Numbered from the stretch's first letter, positions 7,263-15,995 are shown. The stretch: DNA of 23,788 bases from Saprospiraceae bacterium (GCA_020630895.1 JAHDII010000014.1:1-23788), one strand, 5' to 3'. Numbers and translations are program-made. The notes: generated by a model not told the origin, from the letters alone.

Positions 7263-7888
7263 TTACGATGAATAAACACCTTTTGAGGTTGTAATATAAT
7301 TGATTTTTTATCACTAATAATACGAATAAAGTATATTCCTGAAGCAAATTGTGAGACATCTAATTCAAAATACCAATGTTCTCCAACAGTACGTCCTTCT
7401 TCTTGAAGAATTGTTTTACCTAAAGCATCTGTAAGTAATAATTGCACTTCTGTTTCTAGAGCTTTATATAAAGAAACTTTTATAAATTCTGTAGCAGGAT
7501 TAGGAAAAATTAATACTTCTTTTTCAGCTCTATAAGCCTTCGTTACCGCCTTATATTGTTTAGAAATTCCAGTCTGATTGGAGATAGTTGTAATTTTATA
7601 ATAATTATAGCCAATATGAAAGTGAGCATCTTTATAAATATATCCTTGATTCAAGTTGATAGAATCCGTAATAATTTTAGTTTCTATTTTATTAAAATTT
7701 ATTCCATCAGAAGAACGCTCTAAGATAAATTGATCAATTTCATTATCAATTTCGTTCCATGTTAATTGAATATATCCTTTGTCTTCCATAAAAAAAGCAT
7801 GAAATGTTCCTGTTTCAGAAATACCATTTTGTGCTTGAAGCAAAGAAATATTTATCAAAAAAAGAAAATAAAACCCAATAAATTTCAT
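7256..7888 (-). CDS. T9SS type A sorting-domain protein
   Basis: A 210-residue secreted protein. The signal peptide MKFIGFYFLFLINISLLQAQ is followed by a fibronectin-III-like beta region (about 25-110: 'GYIQLTWNEIDNEIDQFILE', 'SSDGINFNKI', 'YNYYKIT') and a C-terminal sorting domain (about 126-210: 'VLIFPNPATEFIKVSL', 'LTDALGKTIL', 'ASGIYFIRI', final 'KVFIHRKE'). These are the marks of cargo for the type IX secretion system: crossing the outer membrane and then surface attachment or release. There is no catalytic domain. It is last in the operon behind the M16 gene (15-base gap) and adenylate cyclase. This short Fn3-plus-CTD layout is common for surface adhesins or accessory proteins, but the ligand is unknown. 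Confidence 0.9.
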   Translation of the reverse strand: MKFIGFYFLFLINISLLQAQNGISETGTFHAFFMEDKGYIQLTWNEIDNEIDQFILERSSDGINFNKIETKIITDSINLNQGYIYKDAHFHIGYNYYKITTISNQTGISKQYKAVTKAYRAEKEVLIFPNPATEFIKVSLYKALETEVQLLLTDALGKTILQEEGRTVGEHWYFELDVSQFASGIYFIRIISDKKSIILQPQKVFIHRKE

Positions 7889-7903
7889 TTGAAAATAAAT
7901 GCA

Positions 7904-9181
7904 TTATAATTGTTTACCTACTAATACAGTAGTCATATTATCCTTTCGCATATATTTTCGTGCCAAAAATTGCAATTCTTCACTTGAAATATCTTTTAAG
8001 GTAGAAATCATTTGATTAAAATAGGTTTCATCTAATCCATTCAATACTAATCCTCTCACAACTTCTGAAACATTAAAAGGGCCATCTAAAGCTGTAAGCA
8101 ATGTTCCTAAAGAATAATTTTTAGCCATTTCTAATTCTTTTTGAGGAATTTTTTCTTCTTTCAAACGATCCATTTCTTTATAAATTTCTTGAATGGTAGA
8201 AGAAGTATATTCATTGGCTGTTTCAGTAGAAATCAAAAACATCCCATCTTTTTTCATAATATCTACCATAGAATAAATATTATAAGTATATCCTTTATCT
8301 TCTCGAATATTCATCATTAGACGAGAACTAAAATAATCGCCAAAAATGATATTTAGAAAATATAAGCCAAAATAATCAGGATGAGTACGATCAAATAAAC
8401 GAGTTCCTATTCTTATAGCTGTTTGAATCGCATTTTCTTTATGAATAAATTGTTGTTGTTGTAAAGAAGGATTTACCTGGTGTTTTTGGGCAGTAGTATG
8501 TCCATCTTTAATATCTACAAAAAATTCTTGTTCAATTTTTTTGAGCATATCTTCATGAATTTTACCACTCAAAATAATGGTACAATTCCCTGCTCTAAAA
8601 TGATCATTGTAGTGTTGGTGGAGATCTTCAATTGTAATGGCTTCGTATAATTCTTTAGAACTATTATATCCATAGGGATGATGAGAACCAAAAATATTTT
8701 CTGTTATAGTTCTATAAGCCACAATATCATTTTTAGATAAATCTATTTGATATTGTTGTTTTCGTTCTTCTATAAAATTATTAAATTCTTCTTCTGGAAA
8801 AATTGGAGCAGTCACCACTTGTTTTAAAACAGGAAGTAAAGCATTAAAATGTTGATTTAGACCATACAAAACAATCGTAGAATAATCTAAATTTGTAGGA
8901 CAAGATAAAGTAGCTCCATAAAAATCTATTGTTTCAGAAATATCATCAGAAGTAAATTTTTGAGTTCCTTCTCTTAACATTCTTAAAGTAGAATTAGATG
9001 CTAATTTTGTACTTTCATGAAACCTACCTGCCTTGAAAATAACTTCTATTTTAAAAACTTCTTGAACCCCAGAATTGATAACGACTAATTTTAATCCATT
9101 AGGATATTCTTTGTAGTCGTAATTAGGAAGAGCTATGTGTTGAATAGCCTTCATTTTAGGGGCTTGTGATCTATTTCCCAT
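7904..9181 (-). CDS. M16 peptidase family protein lacking the zinc motif
   Basis: A 425-residue M16B-type protein with the two homologous halves of the family. The expected HxxEH zinc site in helix 1 is absent: at the equivalent place (63-67) the sequence reads N-S-T-L-R within LASNSTLRMLREGT. By contrast, the substrate-binding 'R/Y' motif of the C-terminal half is intact (R293-EDKGYTY300). This fits the non-catalytic subunit of a two-subunit M16 protease (as in mitochondrial processing peptidase alpha or the R/Y subunit of bacterial heterodimers), which would need a zinc-bearing partner. No such partner is adjacent; the neighbours are a cyclase upstream and a T9SS cargo downstream, each 15 bases away. 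No signal peptide is seen (start MGNRSQAPK), so the protein is probably cytoplasmic. Confidence 0.92.
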   Translation of the reverse strand: MGNRSQAPKMKAIQHIALPNYDYKEYPNGLKLVVINSGVQEVFKIEVIFKAGRFHESTKLASNSTLRMLREGTQKFTSDDISETIDFYGATLSCPTNLDYSTIVLYGLNQHFNALLPVLKQVVTAPIFPEEEFNNFIEERKQQYQIDLSKNDIVAYRTITENIFGSHHPYGYNSSKELYEAITIEDLHQHYNDHFRAGNCTIILSGKIHEDMLKKIEQEFFVDIKDGHTTAQKHQVNPSLQQQQFIHKENAIQTAIRIGTRLFDRTHPDYFGLYFLNIIFGDYFSSRLMMNIREDKGYTYNIYSMVDIMKKDGMFLISTETANEYTSSTIQEIYKEMDRLKEEKIPQKELEMAKNYSLGTLLTALDGPFNVSEVVRGLVLNGLDETYFNQMISTLKDISSEELQFLARKYMRKDNMTTVLVGKQL

Positions 9182-9196
9182 TATATTTTATTATTG

Positions 9197-10885
9197 TCAG
9201 AGGGCTTTATCAACAAAATACATTTCAATAAGACCTTTATTTTTTACATTAATTTTTCCTCTAGACTGACAAGCAAATTTGTACCGAATCTCATTGAATG
9301 TATGAGCAGAAATATTTACTTTTCCTACATCGCCATTAGACTCCATTCTAGAAGCAACATTTACAGTATCTCCCCATACATCATAAGCAAACTTCGTATT
9401 CCCTACAACCCCTGCAACAACAGGTCCTGTATGAATTCCTATTCGAGCTTCAAAGAAAGGCATGCTTTTACTTTGTCTATCTGCTTTATAATCAAACAAA
9501 AATTCTTGCATATCTAAAGCAGCATTAATCATGTCTGTAACAGCCGTTGATTTTTGCCCTGCTAAACCAGATACACACATATATGCATCTCCAATAGTTT
9601 TAATTTTTTCAATAGAAGGATATTGAGCAATAATATGATCAAAACCTTTGAAACAATAATCTAATTCTTTGACTAGATCTTCTGGAGTTAATCTTTCTGA
9701 TACCTTTGTAAAATTTTTAAAATCAGAAAAGAAAACAGTAGCATTATTATGTTTTTTAGCTTTTGCGGCACCTGATGTTTTTAATTCTTGAGCAATATCC
9801 GCAGGTAAAATATTGAGTAATAATTCATCAGAACGTTCTTTTTCTTTTTCTATTTCTTCATTTTTTTCTGCTAAACGTCTTCTTCCTCTTTTTTGGGTTC
9901 TATATCCTAAATATAAACCACTCAGAACTAACAATGCTATTAATCCTCCTAATCCTGCTCCATATTTGAATTGATTGTTTTTCATTTCTAATAATTCAGC
10001 AGCCTCTTTTGCTTCAATCAATTGATATTCTGTTCCTTTATATTTTTTGATAAGCCTTTCCTTATCTTTATCCTTTTTTTGAATAATATCTGTTAGCTCC
10101 ATTTCTCGAAGCTCTAAATTTTTTCTAATTTCATCTAATTCTTCTTGACTTGTTCCACTGGATGTAGCTAATTGCAAATCTTTATTTAATGCTGCAATAT
10201 TTCCTTCTAGTATTTCAATTTTATCTCTAAAATCTTTATTTTCTTCTACAAGTTGTCTTGTAAAATTAGCATCTGTAGTACTTGAAGGTTTTGTAGGTTT
10301 GTCTTCTTCTTCTGGTTTGGGTTTAGGTGAAGAATCTTTAATAATAACATTAGCTACTGCTTCTGGTGTTGTAATTTTTTTAATAGCTTTTGTTCTTGAA
10401 GCATATTCTTGATAATATTGAATTACTTTTTCTAAATCTGGCTTATGACGTTTTATAGTTCTAGAATTGATATAGGCAAGATTTTCAATATTATCTAATT
10501 CAAGAGTAGGATAATTAATTCTTCTAGCCAAACTTTTACTTTCTTCAAATAGTTTTACTGCTTCATCATAATCATAAGGAGTTCTTGGAGTATTTCCATT
10601 AGGGTAAAAATAACCTGCTGTTGCTTTAGCTTTAAAGTTTAATGCCTCAGCTTCAATTCTTTTAATTTTTGCTGTCTTAGCATTTTTAATAGCAGCATCT
10701 GCAAAACCTCTAGCTTTAATTGCATCTGTATTCAAATACATTTTAGCTAGCTGATTTGCATATTTAGCTTTATCCGCAGTATTTGAAGCTGCTTTAAATT
10801 TTTTTTCTGTTTCTTTTATTGTTTGAGCAGATGATATTCCTATTATAAAAAAAAGGAAAAAACATAAGCTGAAAATATACCTCAT
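9197..10885 (-). CDS. Membrane-bound class III adenylate cyclase with periplasmic sensor region
   Basis: A 562-residue protein that should make cyclic AMP from ATP. A signal peptide (1-20, ending ISSAQ) leads a TPR-like helical region (about 25-170), a Pro/Lys/Glu linker (about 184-205), a coiled coil (about 207-303) and one membrane segment (about 308-328). A second short coiled coil with the ERSDELLLNILP element follows, then the cyclase domain (about 381-562). Metal aspartates are D388 (FFSDF) and D433 (IGDAYM). Base-selecting K429 (EKIKT) and D502 (YDVWGD) match the ATP pattern, not the Glu/Cys guanylate pattern. N509 and R513 (NVASRM) supply the transition-state residues. The catalytic set is complete in one chain, so it should work as a homodimer. 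First gene of the cyclase, M16, T9SS-cargo operon. Confidence 0.94.
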   Translation of the reverse strand: MRYIFSLCFFLFFIIGISSAQTIKETEKKFKAASNTADKAKYANQLAKMYLNTDAIKARGFADAAIKNAKTAKIKRIEAEALNFKAKATAGYFYPNGNTPRTPYDYDEAVKLFEESKSLARRINYPTLELDNIENLAYINSRTIKRHKPDLEKVIQYYQEYASRTKAIKKITTPEAVANVIIKDSSPKPKPEEEDKPTKPSSTTDANFTRQLVEENKDFRDKIEILEGNIAALNKDLQLATSSGTSQEELDEIRKNLELREMELTDIIQKKDKDKERLIKKYKGTEYQLIEAKEAAELLEMKNNQFKYGAGLGGLIALLVLSGLYLGYRTQKRGRRRLAEKNEEIEKEKERSDELLLNILPADIAQELKTSGAAKAKKHNNATVFFSDFKNFTKVSERLTPEDLVKELDYCFKGFDHIIAQYPSIEKIKTIGDAYMCVSGLAGQKSTAVTDMINAALDMQEFLFDYKADRQSKSMPFFEARIGIHTGPVVAGVVGNTKFAYDVWGDTVNVASRMESNGDVGKVNISAHTFNEIRYKFACQSRGKINVKNKGLIEMYFVDKAL

Positions 10886-11035
10886 GTTTATTGTGATTTA
10901 CAATTTTTAATATATAAATAATTGTTCAAAATAATTAATAACAAAAAACTTATTCCCTTGATCAATTACTTATTGAAAATAATGCGGAAAAATACAGAAA
11001 TAAATAATGAATGAAAAATACTCGAAGTTAAATCT

Positions 11036-12259
11036 TTAAGGAAGAATTGTTTCTTTAGCAACTTTCATAGGAATGCCAATACATTTTTTTTCCATATATG
11101 TCATCATTCGAGCAACAAGCTCTTGAGTTTCTGCATCTAAATTATCCATTTCTTTTCTAAAAACTTCGTTTAAAGCTTTAGATTTTACAGCTTTAATTTT
11201 TATAGGCATATCACTTAATGCCTTTTCTAATTGTCTTTCTTTATATATGGATTTAAATTCTTCTAATATATTTTGAATAATTACTTTGGCAATACTTATT
11301 TCTTGCGTTCTAAAAGCTAGATTTTTTTGAGCTAAGGTTTTTAAACCTTCAATTTCTATATAATGAATATTAAAATGTTCTACAACTTCTCTATCTACAT
11401 TATTAGGAATGGCTAAATCTAAAATAATTTTTTCTGTTGTATCATTTTGTAATAATTGGGTATAATTTTTTTTATGAATAATGGGTTCAACTGAAGCTGT
11501 ACAAACAATAATACAATCAAAACCTTTATTATAATTTTCTAAGGAAGTTATAGGCAATGCTTCTCCTTGTACTAAATCTGCTAATTCCTGAGCTTTATCA
11601 ATAGTTCTATTAAAAATAGTGATATTGGAAAATTGATATTTTGATAAGAATTTACAAACTAAGTTATTCGTTTGTCCTGCCCCAATTATTAAAATTTTAG
11701 CATCTTTAGCAATAGATGAATCTAATAACTTTTTAATAGCTAAAGACACTACTGATACTTGTTTTTGACCAATTTTAGTATTGGCATAAACACTTTTAGC
11801 TGTTTTTACTGTAGCATCCATTGCTAAACGAATATGGTCATCTGTAAGTTTTTGTTGAGAACATTGGGCATAAGACAATCTTAATTGTCTTAAAATTTCT
11901 CTTTCTCCTACTACTAAAGAATCTACAGATGATGCTACCTCAAAAATATGATTAAGTGCTTCTTCCCCTTCTAAAACAATATACTTTTCTATAGCATCTT
12001 CTAGCAATTGATTAGGATATAATTTTTGAGTAAATTGTTCTAAAAAAGAAGAATCTATCTCTTTATCATAAACAAAGAAAAACATTACTCGGTTACAAGT
12101 AGGCAAGTACATCAATTCTTTGATAGATAATTGAAGTTTCAATTGATTCAATTGTTCTTTTACAGGCAAATGCTCTAGCTCAGGAAGAATAAATTTTCCT
12201 ATATCTTTTAATTGAGCACTTTTGTGCGTAATAGTAATAATTTTATAATTATCTATCAT
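11036..12259 (-). CDS. hemA: Glutamyl-tRNA reductase
   Basis: A 407-residue HemA, which reduces glutamyl-tRNA(Glu) with NADPH to glutamate-1-semialdehyde, the first committed step of haem and other tetrapyrroles in the C5 pathway. The catalytic Cys55 lies in LPTCNR. The second conserved block is VASSVDSLVVGEREILRQL (family: SGLDSMVxGExQILGQ). The NADPH-binding loop is IIGAGQTNNLVCKFL, followed by ITIFNRTIDKAQEL, and the C-terminal dimerisation helices (about 310-400) are present. Haem demand fits the cytochrome c in the window, though the genes are not linked. It is transcribed alone, with a good -7 element at 12285-12292, divergently from the BamA-like gene. Confidence 0.96.
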   Translation of the reverse strand: MIDNYKIITITHKSAQLKDIGKFILPELEHLPVKEQLNQLKLQLSIKELMYLPTCNRVMFFFVYDKEIDSSFLEQFTQKLYPNQLLEDAIEKYIVLEGEEALNHIFEVASSVDSLVVGEREILRQLRLSYAQCSQQKLTDDHIRLAMDATVKTAKSVYANTKIGQKQVSVVSLAIKKLLDSSIAKDAKILIIGAGQTNNLVCKFLSKYQFSNITIFNRTIDKAQELADLVQGEALPITSLENYNKGFDCIIVCTASVEPIIHKKNYTQLLQNDTTEKIILDLAIPNNVDREVVEHFNIHYIEIEGLKTLAQKNLAFRTQEISIAKVIIQNILEEFKSIYKERQLEKALSDMPIKIKAVKSKALNEVFRKEMDNLDAETQELVARMMTYMEKKCIGIPMKVAKETILP

Positions 12260-12284
12260 ATTGATATAACATCGAGAAGTAGGG

Positions 12285-12292
12285 CAAAATTA
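12285..12292 (-). promoter_or_regulatory. Bacteroidota -7 element for hemA
   Basis: Read on the minus strand this is TAATTTTG, a perfect match to TAnnTTTG. It lies 25 bases before the hemA start, giving an expected leader of about 20 bases. I did not find a TTG -33 element at the usual 17-23 base spacing. Confidence 0.5.
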
Positions 12293-12316
12293 CATTTCTA
12301 TTGTCTGTAAACTGTC

Positions 12317-12338
12317 ATAATTCTGTAAACAGAATTAT
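12317..12338. terminator. Perfect 9-bp hairpin, terminator-like on the + strand
   Basis: ATAATTCTG (12317-12325) and CAGAATTAT (12330-12338) pair exactly around a TAAA loop, followed on the + strand by a T-rich stretch (TTAATTTTAATTTTTT). It lies in the divergent hemA/BamA-like region, where no annotated gene is expected to end. Confidence 0.5.
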
Positions 12339-12369
12339 TTAATTTTAATTTTTTCTTCAATATCTATTA

Positions 12370-12405
12370 AAAAAAGAAGTTTTATAGGTGTAAAACTTCT
12401 TTTTT
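12370..12405. terminator. Perfect 15-bp hairpin with A-run and T-run, bidirectional terminator-like
   Basis: AAAAAAGAAGTTTTA (12370-12384) pairs without mismatch with its complement at 12391-12405 around the loop TAGGTG. The A-run on one side and T-run on the other let it act as an intrinsic terminator on either strand. It ends 45 bases before the BamA-like start codon and lies upstream of the hemA promoter. Its job in a divergent region is unclear: attenuator, insulator, or end of an unseen small RNA. Confidence 0.65.
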
Positions 12406-12410
12406 AATGA

Positions 12411-12418
12411 AATCTTTG
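12411..12418 (+). promoter_or_regulatory. Possible -7 element for the BamA-like gene
   Basis: AATCTTTG, one base from TAnnTTTG and followed by CA as is common, lies 32 bases before the TTG start. If it is used, transcription begins downstream of both hairpins, so they would not be in this gene's mRNA. No -33 TTG was found. Confidence 0.35.
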
Positions 12419-12450
12419 CATTCATCATTATTTTAAATTCATTCAAATCA

Positions 12451-14277
12451 TTGTATAGAACCAATTCATCATATTATTTTTTGCTAATCATTCTTTTAAT
12501 TTTTTTAGGATATAAATCTTCTTTTGCTCAAGAAGAGCCTCCTTCTTTTCGTATTATAGTAACAGATAAAGATTCTTCTTTCCTAGAACAAAAAAAAATT
12601 ATTTATAATCCTTTTTATTCTTCAGAAAAAATTTTGCAAAAAGAATTGCACCTCGTAAAAATGAAATTAGCTCACCAATCTTATTTAGCTAGTTCTATTG
12701 ATAGTATTGTAGATACAGAAAAAGGAAAAGAAGTATTTCTTCATGTAGGAGAATCATTCAAATGGGCTAGATTGGAAAGGGGAACTGTTGAAGATGTTTT
12801 TCTAGATAAAATTGGTTTTAGAGAACGATTCTATTCTAAAAAACCATTTTATTATAAAGAATTATTAGAACTTATAGAATCACTACAAGTTTATGCAGAA
12901 AATCATGGTTATCCTTTTGTTGTTGTTGGTTTAGATAGCATTCAAATTCATGAAGACCATAGTATTTCTGCTCAATTAAAAATGGATAAAAATTTGTTCA
13001 TTACTTATGAAGGAGTAGAAATTATTGGGGATGATGTTAAAGTTTCTGCAAAATATTTACAAAATTATCTAGGAATAAAACCAGGGGCAATTTATAATCT
13101 AAAACAAATTAAAGAAATTCCTAATCGTTTGAGGGAAATTCCTTTTGTAAAAAAAGTAAAATCTCCTGTTGTTTCTTTTAGAGGTTCTAAAGCAACAATA
13201 CATTTATTTTTAAAGAAGAAAAAAGCGAGTAAATTTGATTTTTTAGTAGGTGTTCTTCCTCGAAATGAAGTTACAGGAAGTCGGGTGTTAATTACCGTTG
13301 ATGGCATGTTTTCTGCTCAAAATTTATTGGGAGGAGGAGAAAAGATACATTTAGAATTTAGACAACTCCGACAAGCAACACAAAGACTAGATGTAGAATT
13401 AGCTTATCCTTATATTTTTGGATTACCTTTTGGTATTGATGGTGATTTTTCTTTATATAAAAGAGATTCTTCTTATTTAGATTTAGAATATGATGGAGGT
13501 GTTTCTTATTTATTTTCAGCGCAGCATTATCTCAAAATTTTTGGGCACTCTAAAAGTTCTTTTCTTTTAGAATTAGATACCGATCCGATTCTTCAATCTA
13601 AAAAATTACCTCAAAATTTAGATACCCGTTTTACCGATTTTGGTCTAGAACACCACATAGAAAACTTAGATTATAGATTCAATCCTAGAAAAGGATGGCG
13701 TTTTACTACAAAAGTAGCTGCTGGATTCAAATCTGTAGAACCCAATAATGATATCATCAATTTAGTAGATCCATCAGAACCTACATTTAATTTTGAAACT
13801 TTATATGATAGTTTAGAAACTCGATCCATTCAATATCAAATAGATGCTACGTTACAAGGATTCATCCCTTTTTATCCTGAGGCAAGAGGTGTAATTATGT
13901 TAAGTAATCAAACAGGAAGTATTTTTTCTAATCAAAATATCTTTTTAAATGAAACGTATCGTTTAGGAGGAACAAAAATTTTAAGAGGTTTTGATGAAGA
14001 ATCTATTTTTGCTTCTACCTTTTCTATTTTCACTTTAGAATATCGTTTTTTAATTGGTACCAATTCTTATTTTTATTTATTTGGAGATTATGGATTTGTA
14101 GAAAATAAATCTTTAGATATAAAAAGTCAAGATGATCCTATTGGTTTTGGTGCAGGAATGACTTTTGATACCAAAATTGGAGTTTTTGGTATTAGCTATG
14201 CTTATGGAAAACAGTTTGATAATCCTATTGATTTTCGTGCTGCAAAAATTCATTTTGGTTATATTAATTATTTTTAA
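12451..14277 (+). CDS. BamA/TamA-family outer-membrane protein
   Basis: A 608-residue Omp85-superfamily protein. The signal peptide (1-26, ending SSFAQ) is followed by POTRA-like modules up to about 260: one contains 'ISAQLKMDKNLFITYEGVEI', and the next starts GIKPGAIYNLKQIKEIPNRL and continues 'LREIPFVKKVKSPVV'. The C-terminal barrel (about 265-608) has the family's 'YRLGGTKILRGFDEESIFAS' block (the conserved (V/I)RG(F/Y) loop), 'LEYRFLIGTNSYFYLFGDYG' and a final aromatic F. It has fewer POTRA repeats than BamA, so it is a TamA-like paralogue rather than the main BamA. It would help insert or secrete proteins at the outer membrane. The start is TTG 12451: no in-frame ATG lies near, and the TTG leaves a complete signal peptide. 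Confidence 0.88.
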   Translation: MYRTNSSYYFLLIILLIFLGYKSSFAQEEPPSFRIIVTDKDSSFLEQKKIIYNPFYSSEKILQKELHLVKMKLAHQSYLASSIDSIVDTEKGKEVFLHVGESFKWARLERGTVEDVFLDKIGFRERFYSKKPFYYKELLELIESLQVYAENHGYPFVVVGLDSIQIHEDHSISAQLKMDKNLFITYEGVEIIGDDVKVSAKYLQNYLGIKPGAIYNLKQIKEIPNRLREIPFVKKVKSPVVSFRGSKATIHLFLKKKKASKFDFLVGVLPRNEVTGSRVLITVDGMFSAQNLLGGGEKIHLEFRQLRQATQRLDVELAYPYIFGLPFGIDGDFSLYKRDSSYLDLEYDGGVSYLFSAQHYLKIFGHSKSSFLLELDTDPILQSKKLPQNLDTRFTDFGLEHHIENLDYRFNPRKGWRFTTKVAAGFKSVEPNNDIINLVDPSEPTFNFETLYDSLETRSIQYQIDATLQGFIPFYPEARGVIMLSNQTGSIFSNQNIFLNETYRLGGTKILRGFDEESIFASTFSIFTLEYRFLIGTNSYFYLFGDYGFVENKSLDIKSQDDPIGFGAGMTFDTKIGVFGISYAYGKQFDNPIDFRAAKIHFGYINYF

Positions 14278-14474
14278 ACACCTTCTTGTAGCATTATAGA
14301 GTGTATGATTTTAACAATAATCTACCATTTTATAACTCTTTTCTTTTTCTTGAAAAACTTCTCCTATCTTTTTTATTTGACCTTGTTTGAGTCACATTAA
14401 TATTTCTAATTTTGTTAAGTCCTCCTTCGATTATTTGCCTTATTTTATATTCAACTACTTTCCCATATTTTAAT
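14278..14474. other. Convergent gap without an identified terminator
   Basis: This 197-base AT-rich gap separates the BamA-like and thioredoxin genes. No clear hairpin with T-tract was seen. On the minus strand a 44-codon stretch free of stops but without a start codon (about 14345-14477, Lys/Arg-rich) crosses it; I do not treat it as a gene. Confidence 0.4.
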
Positions 14475-15914
14475 TTATTGTACTAATAACTGAAGTTTTA
14501 GTTTTAATGCTTCGATATCATTTTTTTTAGGTAGTTCCGCAAACTTTCCATTTTTATCAATAATATAATATTGAGGTAAAGCTCTAACATTATAATCTTG
14601 AGCCATCTTTGAAGCAATACCATCTTTTGAAAAAACATGAACTCCACCAAAATTATTTTTATCAACTGTAGTATTCCAAACTTCTTGATTTCTATCAAAA
14701 GAAATATTTAAAAATATAACGCCTTGTTCTTCTAATAAAGGCTGAATGGTTTTTAATTCCTTCATTTTTTTCATACAAGGTTGACACCAAGAAGCCCAAA
14801 AGCTAATAAAAATAGGTCTTCCTTGATATACAGATAAATTAATACCTTTTCCATCTCTAGTAATCAAATTAAAATCTGGAGCAGGACTCCCTATATGATA
14901 TTTAATAGCTTTTTGATACGCAGCAATTATTTTTTCATTAAATTCATAATAAGGATTATTTTCTAAATAATGATTATAATTTTCTATAATATCATCTATT
15001 TTTTTACTTCTTAAAGCTTTGGTAATTAATTCTGATTGAAAATATGCTAGAGGCAATTCATCTAATTGGGTACTTGCTAATTGATATTGACCATCAATAA
15101 TACCAATGATATTTCCATCATTCAAATCCATATAAAGATGATTGATATAAGCTTTTAAATATTCTCTATAATAATAATTTCCTATTTGACTATTATCTAA
15201 AGGTAAACCATAAATTAAAGAGTAAAAGTCTCGTTCAACATCATGCATTGTTTTAAAAATATTGCCATAGCATAAAATATGATACCCAAAAAAATAATTA
15301 ATTTCTGCTCTCATAAATTCTTGAAACATTATAGATAGAGCATTAGAATTTTCTTTTTCATATTTTTCAAGAGCTTCTAATCTCTTTTTACGAATTAATA
15401 TCATAGAATTAGCATAATTCTCTTTAGACATTTGTTTCATCATTGCATCTTGTCGAGGAGGAATAAAATACCAAAATATCCCTGATCGATATTGCATATA
15501 TTCAAATTGATTTTTATGCCTCGGATTTTCTTCATTATACTTCATAAAGTATAAATTATTTTCTGCTCCTTTTCCTGAAAAGGATAATCCATAAGGAAAA
15601 GTTTGAGCATCAATATCTATATATAAGGTATCAAATGGTTCTAAATAAATTTCTGTAGTATTTCTAGAATAAGTAATTTGAACTCTTTGAGGAGCTTTTA
15701 CTTCTAAACGAAGAGCAAAAGTATTATCACCTGATAACGGAACAGTATAAGAATCTACTGTTCCATTAATATATCTTTCATCAACTTTAATTTCTATCTC
15801 TTTAATGAGTTCTACATGATTAATTTTTCCATGAATGAGTACATTATTCTCGGCAAAAAGTGAAGAACTGAATAAAAAAAATATTCCAATATATAGATAA
15901 TGAATTCGTTTCAT
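14475..15914 (-). CDS. Secreted TlpA-like thioredoxin-fold oxidoreductase
   Basis: A 479-residue exported protein. ATG 15914 starts directly with a signal peptide (MKRIHYLYIGIFFLFSSSLF); a TTG seven codons upstream is also open but less likely. An N-terminal beta region of DUF4369-like type (about 25-120) leads to a long helical middle (about 125-335). The C-terminal thioredoxin/AhpC-TSA domain (about 343-479) has GSPAPDFNLITRDGKGINLS, the redox pair C377-Q-P-C380 in FWASWCQPC, and the cis-proline motif ALPQYYIIDKNG. It would reduce or rearrange disulphides of periplasmic proteins; cytochrome c maturation is one possible client. This large TlpA layout is common and often multi-copy in Bacteroidota. 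It is divergent from the SUKH fusion gene. Confidence 0.92.
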   Translation of the reverse strand: MKRIHYLYIGIFFLFSSSLFAENNVLIHGKINHVELIKEIEIKVDERYINGTVDSYTVPLSGDNTFALRLEVKAPQRVQITYSRNTTEIYLEPFDTLYIDIDAQTFPYGLSFSGKGAENNLYFMKYNEENPRHKNQFEYMQYRSGIFWYFIPPRQDAMMKQMSKENYANSMILIRKKRLEALEKYEKENSNALSIMFQEFMRAEINYFFGYHILCYGNIFKTMHDVERDFYSLIYGLPLDNSQIGNYYYREYLKAYINHLYMDLNDGNIIGIIDGQYQLASTQLDELPLAYFQSELITKALRSKKIDDIIENYNHYLENNPYYEFNEKIIAAYQKAIKYHIGSPAPDFNLITRDGKGINLSVYQGRPIFISFWASWCQPCMKKMKELKTIQPLLEEQGVIFLNISFDRNQEVWNTTVDKNNFGGVHVFSKDGIASKMAQDYNVRALPQYYIIDKNGKFAELPKKNDIEALKLKLQLLVQ

Positions 15915-15987
15915 CAATAACAATTTTATTATCAAAATAATTAAAAAATAACACCAATTTGTGTTAAAAAAGATTTTTTTGTATCTT

Positions 15988-15995
15988 TATCTTTG
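15988..15995 (+). promoter_or_regulatory. -7 element for the SUKH-pentapeptide gene
   Basis: TATCTTTG is a perfect TAnnTTTG match in the divergent region, 114 bases before the start codon. A TTTG at 15958-15961 is the nearest -33 candidate, but the 26-base spacing is longer than usual. It implies a leader of about 105 bases. Confidence 0.4.

Noticed and set aside
14345..14477. Minus-strand stop-free stretch of about 44 codons, Lys/Arg-rich (contains VVEYKIRQIIEGGLNKIR)
   Set aside because: It has no ATG near its beginning, a TAG lies just upstream, it overlaps the end of the thioredoxin gene, and I recognise no family; it may be chance or an old gene fragment.
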